The translations under genes and the position numbers were made by a program. From Massilia sp. (GTDB taxonomy: Bacteria > Pseudomonadota > Gammaproteobacteria > Burkholderiales > Burkholderiaceae_D), in contig JANYGW010000148.1 of NCBI GenBank assembly GCA_025359245.1, positions 1-47,982 of the forward strand: 47,982 bases of DNA, written 5' to 3'. Each line of letters begins with the position of its first letter. Position 1 is the stretch's first letter. Below are positions 34,181 through 44,302 of this stretch, one piece after another. The notes below the pieces were generated by a model. That model was not told the origin of the DNA. It did no database searches and worked only from the letters and a program-made list of their open reading frames with translations.

Positions 34181-34997
34181 GCAACGCGCCCTCGCCTTTG
34201 CCTGCGACGGCGACTGGCTGTACGGCGTGCTCGATCTGCCGGCAGCGCCGCATCAGCGCGGCGTGCTGGTGGTGGTCGGCGGTCCGCAGTACCGGGCCGG
34301 CAGCCACCGCCAGTTCACGCTACTGGCGCGCAGCCTGGCAGCCCAGGGTATCGCTGCGATGCGCTTCGATTACCGCGGCATGGGCGACAGCGAAGGCGCG
34401 CCGCGCGATTTCGACAGCGTGAGCGAGGACCTGCGCGCGGCCATCGACATTTTTTTTTCCGAAGTGCCAAGCCTGACCGAAGTGGTGCTGTGGGGGCTGT
34501 GCGACGCCGCGTCGGCCGCCGCGCTGTACGCGACGGGCGACGCGCGCGTGGCGGGCCTGGTGCTGCTCAATCCGTGGGTGCGCACCGAGAGCGGGGCCGC
34601 CAGGGCGACCCTGAAACACTACTACCGCGCGCGCCTGCTGGACCGCGCGCTGTGGAAAAAAATCGCCACGCTCAATTTCGGCTACCGCGCCGCCTGGCAG
34701 TCGTTGCGCGGCCTGCTGGGCAGCGCTGCGGCTGAAGCGCCGAGCGGCGCCCTGCCCGACCGCATGCACGATGGCCTCGGCCGGTTTGGCGGCAAGCTGC
34801 TGGTGATATTGAGCGGGGCCGATCTGACGGCCCAGGAGTTTGCCGACCTGGCCGATTCCTCGCCCAAGTGGGCCACCCTGCTGGCGGCGCCGCGCGTGAC
34901 GCGCCGGGCGCTGCCCAAGGCCGACCACACCTGTTCGCGCCGCGAATGGCACGAGCAGGTCGCGCAGTGGAGCGCGGACTGGGTGCGCTCCTGGTAA
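34173..34997 (+). CDS. Exosortase A-associated hydrolase 1 (alpha/beta fold)
   Basis: The protein has 274 residues from the ATG at 34173, overlapping hydrolase 2 by eight bases. VVVGGPQYRAGSHRQF, FDYRGMGDSEG and a nucleophile elbow WGLCDAAS with Cys110 in place of Ser are visible, as is a late His in KADHTCSRREW. A Cys nucleophile would still permit thioester transfer. The stop lies one base from the stop of the convergent gene. Confidence 0.88.
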   Translation: MIEQRALAFACDGDWLYGVLDLPAAPHQRGVLVVVGGPQYRAGSHRQFTLLARSLAAQGIAAMRFDYRGMGDSEGAPRDFDSVSEDLRAAIDIFFSEVPSLTEVVLWGLCDAASAAALYATGDARVAGLVLLNPWVRTESGAARATLKHYYRARLLDRALWKKIATLNFGYRAAWQSLRGLLGSAAAEAPSGALPDRMHDGLGRFGGKLLVILSGADLTAQEFADLADSSPKWATLLAAPRVTRRALPKADHTCSRREWHEQVAQWSADWVRSW

Positions 34998-34998
34998 G

Positions 34999-36411
34999 TC
35001 AGCGCTTCAGACAGGGGCCGATATCTTCGAAGGCGCCGTAGGCCGGCGTCGCCGGGCGCGCCGCGCCGCACAGGTCGGACGTGAGCGCATCGGCTGGGGA
35101 GCGGCGCGGTACCTCGCCGCTCCACTGGAAATTGAAGCCCCGGCTCGCCTCGAACAGGCCGCGCACCGGATGGTAGCCCGCGTACAGCAAGGCGATCGCG
35201 CTCGTGCGGTTATCAATCAGGCGCAGCACGCCGCCGTCGCGGCTGCGGATGTCACCGTCGACCAGGTTGCCCTCGATGTCGGCGCTGCTGGCGGCGAAGC
35301 GCACCAGCATGCCGCCCGTATCGACCAGCGTGTTGTGCACCACCTTGCTGGCGGCCGCGTTGTTCAGGTAGATGCCGTCGTCCGAACAGCTGGCGATCAG
35401 GTTGGCGCGGATCACGCCCTGCTCCTGTTCGGTGATGCATTTGCGGTCGCGGCAATAGTCCTTGCCGCTGCCGCCGCCGCCCAGCGACAGGCCGACCCGC
35501 TGTCCCGGCAAGCCTTGCAGCAGCGCTTCGCACACCACCACGTTTTGCTCGAACACGTTGTCGCTGCCGGCTCCCTTGGCGAAGCCGCCGTAGCTGATGT
35601 GGTCTCCGCCGCCCTTGATGAAGTCGCTGATCTGGTTGCGCCGCACCGACCAGTGGCTGGCCGCCACGATGTCGATCGGGGTGACCGGATTGTCGGTATT
35701 GCGCACGCTGTCGTTGCGCAGGGTGTTGCCTTCGATGCGGCCGTGGTCGGGGAAGCGGCCATCGCTGCCGTTGACCTTGAAGTGGGCGTTGAAGTCGACG
35801 ATGGTATTGTTGACCGAGGCGAAATGGCTGGCGCCGCCCACCACATGGAAAGCGTGCTCGCAATACGCATGTTGCTGGCACACGCCGCGAATGGCGAGGT
35901 TTTCGAAACGCCACCAGGGAGCGCTGACGACGAAGCCTTCGCCCAGGTTGAATTCGAGCGTCACCGAGCCGGCCTGGCGCGCGCGCAGCACGATATTCGC
36001 GCCAGCGGTGCCGGCCCGGTTGACGTCGATGTTGTGCTGGTCGAAACGGTAGACGCCCGGCAGCAGCGTGATGATGTCGCCTGGATTGGCCTCGGCGATC
36101 GCCTTGCGCACTTCGTCGCTGTTGGCGACCAGGCGCTCGGCGCCGTCCTGCGGTGCGCTGCGCAACTGGGCGCCGATGGCGGGAAACAGCGCTGGGAACG
36201 GCATCGGCGTGCCGCGGTCGAGCCGCATCAATGACGCTTCGGTCCAGCGGCCCACGGCGCCGACCAGCTCACTGTGACCCTCGCTGCGCCGCTCCACATA
36301 GGGCGCCAGCGCGCGCGGCGTCACGCCCTGCTGCTGCAGGAAGCAGGCCGCGCCAAGCGCCAGCAGGCAGGGCGCCGCGATCAGGCCAAAACCCAGCCAG
36401 CGCTTGCGCAC
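34999..36411 (-). CDS. Right-handed parallel beta-helix protein (polysaccharide lyase-like)
   Basis: This 470-residue protein starts at a GTG four bases after the prsR stop. One N-terminal membrane segment or signal (GLIAAPCLLALGAACFL) is followed from about residue 95 by NSDEVRKAIAEANPGDIITL and VYRFD. This is the entry to a pectate-lyase/chondroitinase-B-like beta-helix with repeated N-N-x-I/V turns (VNNTIVDFN, EGNTLRND, RRNQISDF). It could cut or epimerise the exported polymer in the periplasm. The catalytic residues cannot be assigned from sequence alone. Confidence 0.8.
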   Translation of the reverse strand: MRKRWLGFGLIAAPCLLALGAACFLQQQGVTPRALAPYVERRSEGHSELVGAVGRWTEASLMRLDRGTPMPFPALFPAIGAQLRSAPQDGAERLVANSDEVRKAIAEANPGDIITLLPGVYRFDQHNIDVNRAGTAGANIVLRARQAGSVTLEFNLGEGFVVSAPWWRFENLAIRGVCQQHAYCEHAFHVVGGASHFASVNNTIVDFNAHFKVNGSDGRFPDHGRIEGNTLRNDSVRNTDNPVTPIDIVAASHWSVRRNQISDFIKGGGDHISYGGFAKGAGSDNVFEQNVVVCEALLQGLPGQRVGLSLGGGGSGKDYCRDRKCITEQEQGVIRANLIASCSDDGIYLNNAAASKVVHNTLVDTGGMLVRFAASSADIEGNLVDGDIRSRDGGVLRLIDNRTSAIALLYAGYHPVRGLFEASRGFNFQWSGEVPRRSPADALTSDLCGAARPATPAYGAFEDIGPCLKR

Positions 36412-36415
36412 CCGG

Positions 36416-37777
36416 TCAGGCCCCGGTCTTGATGTTGTGGCGCGCCATCAGGTCGTACATGGTCGGACGGCTGATGCCGAGCAGCTCGGACGCCTTGACG
36501 ATGTTGCCGTCGACCCGCGCCAGCGCCTTGACCAGCGCCTTGTATTCGGCTTCGTCGCGCACCTGGCGCAGGTTCAGCGGCTCGTCCTCGGGCGCGGCCG
36601 CGGCCAGGCCCAGGTCGTCGGCGCTGATAGCCGGGCCATCGGTCATGATCACGGCGCGCTTGATGCAGTTTTCCATTTCGCGCACATTGCCCGGCCAGCC
36701 GTAGCTTTCGATGGCGCTCATCGCCTCGGTCGAAAAATGCAGGCCCGAACGCGATTCGCCGGCGCTGAACTTGTTCTTGAAGTGGTGCGCCAGCAGCGCC
36801 GCGTCGCCCAGGCGCGCGCGCAGCGGCGGAATCGTGACGACGATTTCGGACAGGCGGTAATACAAGTCTTCGCGGAAGCGCCCGGCTGCGGTCAGGTCCT
36901 TCAGGTTCTGGTGGGTCGCGCAGACGATGCGCACGTCGACCGGGATTTCCTCGTGGCCGCCGACCCGTTCGATGACGCGCTCCTGCAGGAAGCGCAGCAG
37001 CTTGGCCTGCAGCGCCATCGGCAAGTCGCCCACCTCATCGAGGAAGAAGGTGCCGCCGTGGGCCAGTTCGACCTTGCCCTTGGTCTGCTTGGCCGCGCCC
37101 GTGTAGGCGCCCTTTTCGTAGCCGAACAATTCGCTCTCGAGCAGGTTTTCGGGGATCGCCGCGCAGTTGATCGCCATGAAGCGGTTGGCGGCGCGCGGCG
37201 ACAGGTTGTGCAGCGCGCGCGCCAGCACTTCCTTGCCGGTGCCGCTCTCGCCGAGCACCATCACCGAGGCGGTGGTGGGCGCGACTTTCTCCATCATGCG
37301 GCACACCTTCTGCATGCCGGCGTCGCGCGTGATCAGGCCGTTCAACGGCGAATCGGCCTGCACCTTGAGCATGCGCTGGTTTTCCTGCTGCAGCGCGTGC
37401 AGAAAATAGGCGCGCTGCAGCACCAGGCCGAGCACTTCGCTGTCGCACGGCTTCTGGTGGAAATCGTAGGCGCCCAGGGCGATCGCCTTGACCGCGTTCG
37501 CGTGGTCCTGGTTGCCGGTCAGGACGATCACGCGCGTGGCGGGAGCGAGCGCCAGGATCTGCTGCAAGGTCGCCAGCCCTTCGGTGGCGCCGTCCGGATC
37601 CGGCGGCAGGCCCAGGTCCATCGTGACCACGGCCGGTTCGTGGCGCCGGATCTGGGCCAGCGCGGCTTCGCGGTCGCCCGCCACCACCACGTCGTAGGCA
37701 TCGAAACTCCAGCGCAGCTGCTTTTGCAAGCCCGGGTCGTCTTCGATGATCAGCAGTTTCTGTTTACTTTGGGTCAC
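36416..37777 (-). CDS. prsR: PEP-CTERM-box response regulator transcription factor PrsR
   Basis: The protein has 453 residues in three parts. The receiver has Asp13/Asp14 and the phosphorylated Asp54 (VVTMDLGLP). The sigma-54-interacting AAA+ domain has GESGTGKE (176-183), GAYTGA (223-228, a variant of GAFTGA) and a GGTFFLDEVGDLP Walker B region. The C-terminal Fis-type helix-turn-helix is ASELLGISRPTMYDLMARH. It should activate RpoN-dependent promoters, for which the site at 2652-2669 is a candidate. It lies 16 bases downstream of the kinase. Confidence 0.95.
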   Translation of the reverse strand: MTQSKQKLLIIEDDPGLQKQLRWSFDAYDVVVAGDREAALAQIRRHEPAVVTMDLGLPPDPDGATEGLATLQQILALAPATRVIVLTGNQDHANAVKAIALGAYDFHQKPCDSEVLGLVLQRAYFLHALQQENQRMLKVQADSPLNGLITRDAGMQKVCRMMEKVAPTTASVMVLGESGTGKEVLARALHNLSPRAANRFMAINCAAIPENLLESELFGYEKGAYTGAAKQTKGKVELAHGGTFFLDEVGDLPMALQAKLLRFLQERVIERVGGHEEIPVDVRIVCATHQNLKDLTAAGRFREDLYYRLSEIVVTIPPLRARLGDAALLAHHFKNKFSAGESRSGLHFSTEAMSAIESYGWPGNVREMENCIKRAVIMTDGPAISADDLGLAAAAPEDEPLNLRQVRDEAEYKALVKALARVDGNIVKASELLGISRPTMYDLMARHNIKTGA

Positions 37778-37793
37778 AACATTCCTCTTGCCG

Positions 37794-39869
37794 TCAGGCG
37801 GCGATATCGAGCGCTTGCGCTGCGATGTGGTGGAGCGGCAGTATCACGGTGAAGGTGGTGCCGTGGCCGGGCGTGCTGGCGACGTCAAGCTTGCCGCCCA
37901 ATTCGTCGATGTACTCGCGGCTTTCGAACACGCCGATGCCCATGCCGGCCGATTTGGTCGACTCGAACGGCTTGAACAGGCGCTCGCGGATGAATTCTTC
38001 GCTCATGCCCTCGCCGGTGTCGACGATGCTGATCAGGACCGCATCATCCTGGCGGCGCAGGCCGACGCTGACGCTGCCGTCCTTGGGCGTGGCCTCGATC
38101 GCATTCTGGATCAGGTGCCCGAGCACGCGCTCGAGCCGTTCGCGGTCGGCCAGCACTTTCAGGCCGGCGTCGACGATGTCGAACACCGGATGCGGCTCGA
38201 ACGCCGCCTTCAGCGCCACCGCCTGGCGCAGCACCTGGTCGATCGCCAGCGGCACCAGGTGTTCGGGCGACTCGCTGCGGCTCAGTTTTTGCAGCAGCAG
38301 CTTCATTTTCTGCACCGAGTGGTTGACCGTGTCGAGCATGTCGCGCTGAAACTCGGGGTTGTTGCGGTGCTTCTCGGCGTTCGGGATCAACAGCGACAAC
38401 TGCGACACCAGGTTCTTCAGGTCGTGCACCACGAAGGTCGACATCCGGTTGAACGATTCGAACTGGCGCGCCACCATCAGCGCGTTGGCGGCGTCCTGCT
38501 GCGCCAGGTAGCTGGCGGCCTGGTTGCCGGCGATCTTGAGCAGGTCGATCACTTCCCAGTTCAGCGCCACGCGCGAGCGCGGCTGCATCAGCAGCATGAA
38601 GCCGGACAGCCTGCCCTGCATGATCAAGGGCAGCACCAGCCAGCAGCGCGGGAATTCGGCCAGCCAGGCCGGCAGCTCGAGGTCGCCGTACATGGCCGGG
38701 TCGGCGCGGCATTCCTCGACATCGACGACCCACTGTTTGGTTTCGAGGAACTGGCAGAACAGCGAATCGGCCGGCTCTTCGGCGGCGCGGGCCGGCACCT
38801 GCAGGTAGGAGTCGGGCTCGAAGACGCCCGATTCGCGGCGCAGGAACAGCACCCCGCCCGGGCTCTCGACCAGTTCGGCCACGGCGGAAATGGTGCGCAC
38901 GCCCAGTCCCGGCCCGTGCTCGGACAAGGTGCGGGTAAAGCGCAGCCATTCCTCGCGGTAGTCGTAGTTGTAGCTGTAAAAATGCTTGCTGATGAAGACC
39001 TTCAGCCACGAGCGGAAGGTGCCGGAAAACAGGATCACCACCAGCAGGATCAGCGCGCCGAACAGGAAGGCGACCTGCATCACCGTGCCCCAGCTGCCGC
39101 CGACGAAGCGCAGGTAGTAGCCGGCCGAACCCATCGCCAGCAGATAGATGGCCGAGCCGAACAGCGCGGCCGAATGGAACATCACGCGGCGCGACAGCGC
39201 CAGCTCGGACGACCAGGAGGCGCTGCGCGCCATCGACACGGCGATCAAGGGCACCGTCAGCGCGTTGATGACGCCGCGCGCGGCCCAGATGTCGGGATCG
39301 ACCTGGTGGAACAGCATGGTGTTGCTGTACAGGTAGAAGTCGTAGGCGAACATGGCGCCGATGCCCAGGCAGGCGAACTTGATGGCCCAGCGTTCCTGGG
39401 CCGAGCGGTTGCGGTACAGCTGCTCGACCAGCACAATGCCGAGCACGGCCAGGCCGACGCGCGCGGTCACGTCCGGCATGATGCCGAGGCGATTCAACAG
39501 CTCGAGGTTCCACACGCCGGTGGCCGTGCCGGCCAGGAACAGCAGGTAAAAGGCGGCCATGGCTGCGACCCAGCCCTGCAGCTTGAACGGCCAGCGGCTG
39601 GCGGGGGCGCGGTAGTTGCCCAGCAGGATAACCAGGAAGCCGGACCAAGCGCCGTTGCGCGCGATCTCGAGGCAGTCGGCCCAGGCCGACCAGGCCCCAA
39701 GATTGCCGGCGTAGTAAGCCAGCGCGGCGCTCCACAGCACGCTGGCGAAGGCGGCCACGCTGAGCGCGCTCGCATGGATGCGGCTGCGCCAGCGCGTCAG
39801 CAGCATCAGGCCGAGCAGCAGGAAGGCAAGCGCAGCTACCGAATAGCTATAAGTGGCAATACTGGTCAA
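37794..39869 (-). CDS. prsK: PEP-CTERM system histidine kinase PrsK
   Basis: The protein has 691 residues from a TTG start at 39869, and no ATG or GTG is in frame nearby. About eight to ten membrane helices fill residues 1-285. A GAF-like sensor region runs from about 315 to 460. The phosphoacceptor His482 is in FVVHDLKNLV, and the ATPase lobe follows (HLIQNAIEATP, VDTGEGMSEE, GMGIGVFES). The signal is unknown. Its partner PrsR is directly downstream, so the pair forms the likely regulator of this locus and of distant PEP-CTERM genes. Confidence 0.95.
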   Translation of the reverse strand: MTSIATYSYSVAALAFLLLGLMLLTRWRSRIHASALSVAAFASVLWSAALAYYAGNLGAWSAWADCLEIARNGAWSGFLVILLGNYRAPASRWPFKLQGWVAAMAAFYLLFLAGTATGVWNLELLNRLGIMPDVTARVGLAVLGIVLVEQLYRNRSAQERWAIKFACLGIGAMFAYDFYLYSNTMLFHQVDPDIWAARGVINALTVPLIAVSMARSASWSSELALSRRVMFHSAALFGSAIYLLAMGSAGYYLRFVGGSWGTVMQVAFLFGALILLVVILFSGTFRSWLKVFISKHFYSYNYDYREEWLRFTRTLSEHGPGLGVRTISAVAELVESPGGVLFLRRESGVFEPDSYLQVPARAAEEPADSLFCQFLETKQWVVDVEECRADPAMYGDLELPAWLAEFPRCWLVLPLIMQGRLSGFMLLMQPRSRVALNWEVIDLLKIAGNQAASYLAQQDAANALMVARQFESFNRMSTFVVHDLKNLVSQLSLLIPNAEKHRNNPEFQRDMLDTVNHSVQKMKLLLQKLSRSESPEHLVPLAIDQVLRQAVALKAAFEPHPVFDIVDAGLKVLADRERLERVLGHLIQNAIEATPKDGSVSVGLRRQDDAVLISIVDTGEGMSEEFIRERLFKPFESTKSAGMGIGVFESREYIDELGGKLDVASTPGHGTTFTVILPLHHIAAQALDIAA

Positions 39870-39902
39870 TGTGCACCATCCAGGCCCCGGCAGCGCCAGG
39901 GC

Positions 39903-41306
39903 TCAACGACCGCTGCGGAACAGGACGACCTTGAGCGTGTCGATCAAAATTAGAATATCCAAGAATAAACTATTGTTCTTCACATAATACAGGTCATATT
40001 GAAGTTTTTGCAATGCATCATCGGTCGAGGCGCCGTAGCCGTAGCGCACCTGGGCCCAGCCGGTGATGCCCGGCTTGATGCTATGCCGGACATTATAGTA
40101 AGGCACCGCTTCGATCAACTGCTCGACGAAATACGGCCGTTCCGGGCGTGGGCCGACGAAGCTCATCTCGCCCTTGAACACGTTGAGGATCTGGGGCAGC
40201 TCGTCGATCCGGGTCTTGCGGATGAAGTTGCCGATGGTGGTCACGCGCGGATCGTTCTGGGCCGCCCACTGGGGCTTGCCGCCCTTTTCGGCATCGTTGC
40301 GCATGCTGCGGAACTTGAGCACGTTGAACGGATTGCCATCCAGGCCGACCCGCTCCTGCTGGTAGAAGATCGGCGAGCGGTCTTCCAGGTAGATCAGCAC
40401 GGCCGTGAGCAGCATCACCGGGAACGACACGGCCAGGATGGTGGCGCTGCAGATCAGGTCGAAGCCGCGCTTCATGAAGGTGCGGATGAAGCTCTGGTCG
40501 AAACCGCCGCCGAACACCAGCCAGCTTGGCTGCAGCGAATCGACCCGGATCTGGCAGCTTTCGCGCTCGAAGAAATTGGCCGCGTCGGTGACCTTGATGC
40601 CCTGCAGCTTGCAGGCGAGCAGTTCCTTGATCGGAAAGCCGCCGCGCCGGTTCTGCACCGACACCACGATTTCCTCGACATTGTGGGCCACCGCCAGCGC
40701 GGCCAGCGACTCGCCTTCGCGCATCTTGAGCAGCTGCGAAGTCGGCACGCAGCACTCCTCGGCCGGGATCGCGATGAAGCCGGCGATATCGTACTTGTGG
40801 TAGCTGGTGTTCTGGTTCGCCAGTTCGCTGCATTCCTTGGCCAGCGGGCCGCCGCCGAGGAAGATGATGCGCGTTTCGAGAAAGCGCAGCTCGCTCGTCT
40901 TGAAGAACACGATGCGCGCGAAGAAGATGCCGCCGGCGGCGATGACGAACACCGCCAGCAGCACGCCGCGGCCGATCTGCAGCTCGGGCGCCACGTAGAA
41001 AATCAGGGTCAGGATCACGAAGCCCATCGCGAACGAGGGCATCAGCTTGAGGAAGAAGGGGTTGCGCAGGCCTTCGTTGAAATTGAGCTGGTACATGCCC
41101 ATCGCGCTCATCGAAAATACGATCGCGATCGCGAACGCCATCGCCGACAGGAAGAAGTGATCGAGCTGGGGGCTGGCGCTCGCTTCGCCCAGGTCCATGA
41201 AGCGCACCGCCGCCCCGGCGTAGGCCGCGCCGACCAGCACCAGCACTTCGACGAACAATAGGAAGAACACTATTTTCGACACGTAGTGATTTGAGATCTT
41301 TAACAC
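39903..41306 (-). CDS. XrtA-associated priming sugar transferase (TIGR03013 type)
   Basis: The longest frame reaches 41558, but the GTG at 41306 has an excellent GGAGG five bases upstream and gives 467 residues. Four N-terminal membrane helices are followed by a Rossmann-like region (IIFLGGGPLAKECSELAN). A fifth helix precedes the bacterial sugar transferase domain (KRGFDLICSATILAVSFPV, FNVLKFRSMRNDAEK, RKTRIDELPQILNVF, FVGPRPERPYF). It transfers the first sugar phosphate to undecaprenyl phosphate, starting repeat-unit synthesis. Confidence 0.93.
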   Translation of the reverse strand: MLKISNHYVSKIVFFLLFVEVLVLVGAAYAGAAVRFMDLGEASASPQLDHFFLSAMAFAIAIVFSMSAMGMYQLNFNEGLRNPFFLKLMPSFAMGFVILTLIFYVAPELQIGRGVLLAVFVIAAGGIFFARIVFFKTSELRFLETRIIFLGGGPLAKECSELANQNTSYHKYDIAGFIAIPAEECCVPTSQLLKMREGESLAALAVAHNVEEIVVSVQNRRGGFPIKELLACKLQGIKVTDAANFFERESCQIRVDSLQPSWLVFGGGFDQSFIRTFMKRGFDLICSATILAVSFPVMLLTAVLIYLEDRSPIFYQQERVGLDGNPFNVLKFRSMRNDAEKGGKPQWAAQNDPRVTTIGNFIRKTRIDELPQILNVFKGEMSFVGPRPERPYFVEQLIEAVPYYNVRHSIKPGITGWAQVRYGYGASTDDALQKLQYDLYYVKNNSLFLDILILIDTLKVVLFRSGR

Positions 41307-41365
41307 GATTTCCTCCGGAATTCTTGTGTGCTGCTTTTTTTTTGCGGCCGCGCGGCGGCGGCGTC

Positions 41366-41377
41366 GCACCCGGGTGC
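41366..41377. repeat. Perfect 12-bp palindrome between epimerase and priming transferase genes
   Basis: GCACCCGGGTGC lies in the 76-base gap after the epimerase stop. With no loop it is weak as an RNA terminator. A run of nine A on the coding strand follows before the ribosome site. Confidence 0.3.
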
Positions 41378-41382
41378 CGGCG

Positions 41383-42417
41383 CTAGCGCGCTCGATCGAG
41401 ATGGGCGATATACCAGGCCATGGCCTGCTCCAGGCCTTCGCCGATGCGGTGGGTCGGAGCGAAGCCGAGCAGGGTTTCGGCTTTCGAGATGTCGGCCTGC
41501 GAATGGCGCACATCGCCGGCGCGGAAATCCTTGAACTGCGGGCGATGGTGCTCGACATGCGGGAAGCGCGCGCGCAGCAGGGCGCACATCATCCGGTGCA
41601 GTTGATTGAGGCTGGTGCGTTCGTTGAGCGCCACGTTGTAGACCTGGTTGGCCGATTCGGCTGGCGCCATCGCGGCCAGGATGTTGGCCTGGACCACATT
41701 GTCGATGAAGCAGAAATCGCGGCTGGTTTCGCCGTCGCCGTTGATGAACAGGTCGCGGTTTTCGATCAGCGCGGCGATCCACTGCGGGATCACGGCGGCA
41801 TAGGCGCCGTGCGGATCCTGGCGCGGGCCGAACACATTGAAATAGCGCAGCCCGATCGCTTCGGTGCCGTAGCAGCGCCCGAACACGTCGGCGTACAGTT
41901 CGTTGACGTACTTGGTCACCGCGTAGGGCGAGAGTGGATTGCCGATCTGCGACTCGATTTTCGGCAGCGCCGGGTGGTCGCCATAGGTCGAGCTGGAGGC
42001 GGCGTACACGAAGCGGCGCGTCTTGGCGTCGCGTGCGGCCGTGAGCATGTTCAGGAAACCGCCGACATTGGTGTCGTTGGTGGTGATCGGGTCGGCGATC
42101 GAACGCGACACCGATCCCAGCGCGGCCTGGTGCAGCACGAAGTCGACGCCGGCGCAGGCGGCCTGGCAATCGGCCAGCGTGCGGATGTCGCCGTTGATGA
42201 AGGTAAACCGGCTCCAGGCCGGCAGGCCGACCAGGTCGCGCACCTCGTCCAGGTTGTGCTGGTGGCCGGTGGCGAAATTATCCAGGCCGGTGACGCGCTG
42301 GCCCAGCTTGAGCAACGCTTCAAGCAAATTCGAACCGATGAAGCCGGCCGCACCGGTGACCAGCCAGTGGTAGGAATTGTCGCGCAAGTGCGCTTGCACG
42401 TCGGTAAACTTGTTCAC
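41383..42417 (-). CDS. UDP-HexNAc 4-epimerase-like SDR (TviC/WbpP type)
   Basis: The protein has 344 residues from a GTG at 42417. The NAD site is TGAAGFIG (21-28). The catalytic SSS/T near 141-143 and the Y165-x3-K169 pair (SPYAVTKYV) are present. The sequence pattern ([35 protein letters not shown]) is that of UDP-N-acetylglucosamine/UDP-N-acetylglucosaminuronate C4 epimerases. It is 49 bases downstream of the dehydrogenase. By analogy with the Vi-antigen genes the pair would supply UDP-GalNAcA. Confidence 0.88.
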   Translation of the reverse strand: MNKFTDVQAHLRDNSYHWLVTGAAGFIGSNLLEALLKLGQRVTGLDNFATGHQHNLDEVRDLVGLPAWSRFTFINGDIRTLADCQAACAGVDFVLHQAALGSVSRSIADPITTNDTNVGGFLNMLTAARDAKTRRFVYAASSSTYGDHPALPKIESQIGNPLSPYAVTKYVNELYADVFGRCYGTEAIGLRYFNVFGPRQDPHGAYAAVIPQWIAALIENRDLFINGDGETSRDFCFIDNVVQANILAAMAPAESANQVYNVALNERTSLNQLHRMMCALLRARFPHVEHHRPQFKDFRAGDVRHSQADISKAETLLGFAPTHRIGEGLEQAMAWYIAHLDRAR

Positions 42418-42466
42418 TGTTCGGTTCTTTCCTGGTAGGGCACGATCGGGCTCCGGCGGGACGCTC

Positions 42467-43756
<1,290 letters not shown>

Positions 43757-43788
43757 TATCGCGTTCCGTTTAAGAATTAATTTTTGCA

Positions 43789-43817
43789 ATTATACTAACT
43801 ATGATACCACAGGCAGA
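43789..43817 (-). promoter_or_regulatory. Weak promoter candidate for the dehydrogenase/epimerase/transferase run
   Basis: TATAAT (43789-43794) on the minus strand is perfect, but the -35 position 17 bases upstream reads TCTGCC, a poor match. The start would lie near 43782, about 26 bases before the ATG. Confidence 0.35.
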
Positions 43818-44094
43818 AGTGGCCCTCAACGAAAAGCAATTATTTTTACCAATAAGCAACATCTTTTCGTCCTGCATCTTATAAAAACGCTATCATTGCG
43901 TGGAGCATTGTACAGGCTGCTGTGTTCAGGCTGCGGCGGCGGCGTCTGCCAGCCGGGGCAGCACGCCCGATTGCCGGCGCGGGCCGCGCAACGATGAGCG
44001 CGAATATGGATGATACGCGTTTGCGCAGGTCGAAAAAACGCCCTTTGTAACATTGTAGTAAGCGCGCCACCACGTCTGAAAAATGCGGGCGTGG

Positions 44095-44125
44095 AATGTA
44101 ATTTTAACATTTTTTCAATTACATT
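44095..44125. repeat. 9-bp inverted repeat with 13-base spacer
   Basis: AATGTAATT and AATTACATT are perfect inverted copies. They are AT-only apart from one G/C pair, so an operator is likelier than a stable RNA stem. The site is about 180 bases upstream of the deacetylase ATG. Confidence 0.45.
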
Positions 44126-44302
44126 GGCATGACACAATGACAATTTTTTATCGTGAACAAGCCCGCTGTGCACCTGCATTCAGGCCGGGATGGCGGCGAC
44201 CCTGCGCCGTGGACCTGTCGTTTAATTAATTATTCGCCAACAACATGATGTCCGCGCACATGTGATAGCATCCACTGTTACCCCATTTCACTAATCAATG
44301 TC

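Larger units (their letters stand above)
43757..44302. other. 546-base non-coding divergent region
   Basis: The region lies between the dehydrogenase (minus) and the deacetylase (plus) and is richer in A and T than its surroundings. It holds a -10-like box at 43789-43794, a 9-bp inverted repeat at 44095-44125, and no convincing gene. A minus-strand frame at 43826-44179 has no ribosome site or recognisable content. I found no correctly spaced sigma-54 site. Confidence 0.6.

Noticed and set aside
37746..39953. Plus-strand frame of 735 codons antisense to prsK
   Set aside because: Low-complexity His/Gln/Arg-rich translation; prsK on the other strand is unmistakable.
43836..43850. Sigma-54-like GG/GC pair upstream of the dehydrogenase gene
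   Set aside because: Spacing is 11 rather than 10 bases, which RpoN does not tolerate well.
44124..44141. TTGGCATG box resembling a -24 element upstream of the deacetylase
   Set aside because: The -12 position reads TG instead of GC.
43826..44179. 117-codon minus-strand frame in the divergent spacer
   Set aside because: No ribosome site, odd composition, and it spans the inverted repeat. Probably chance.
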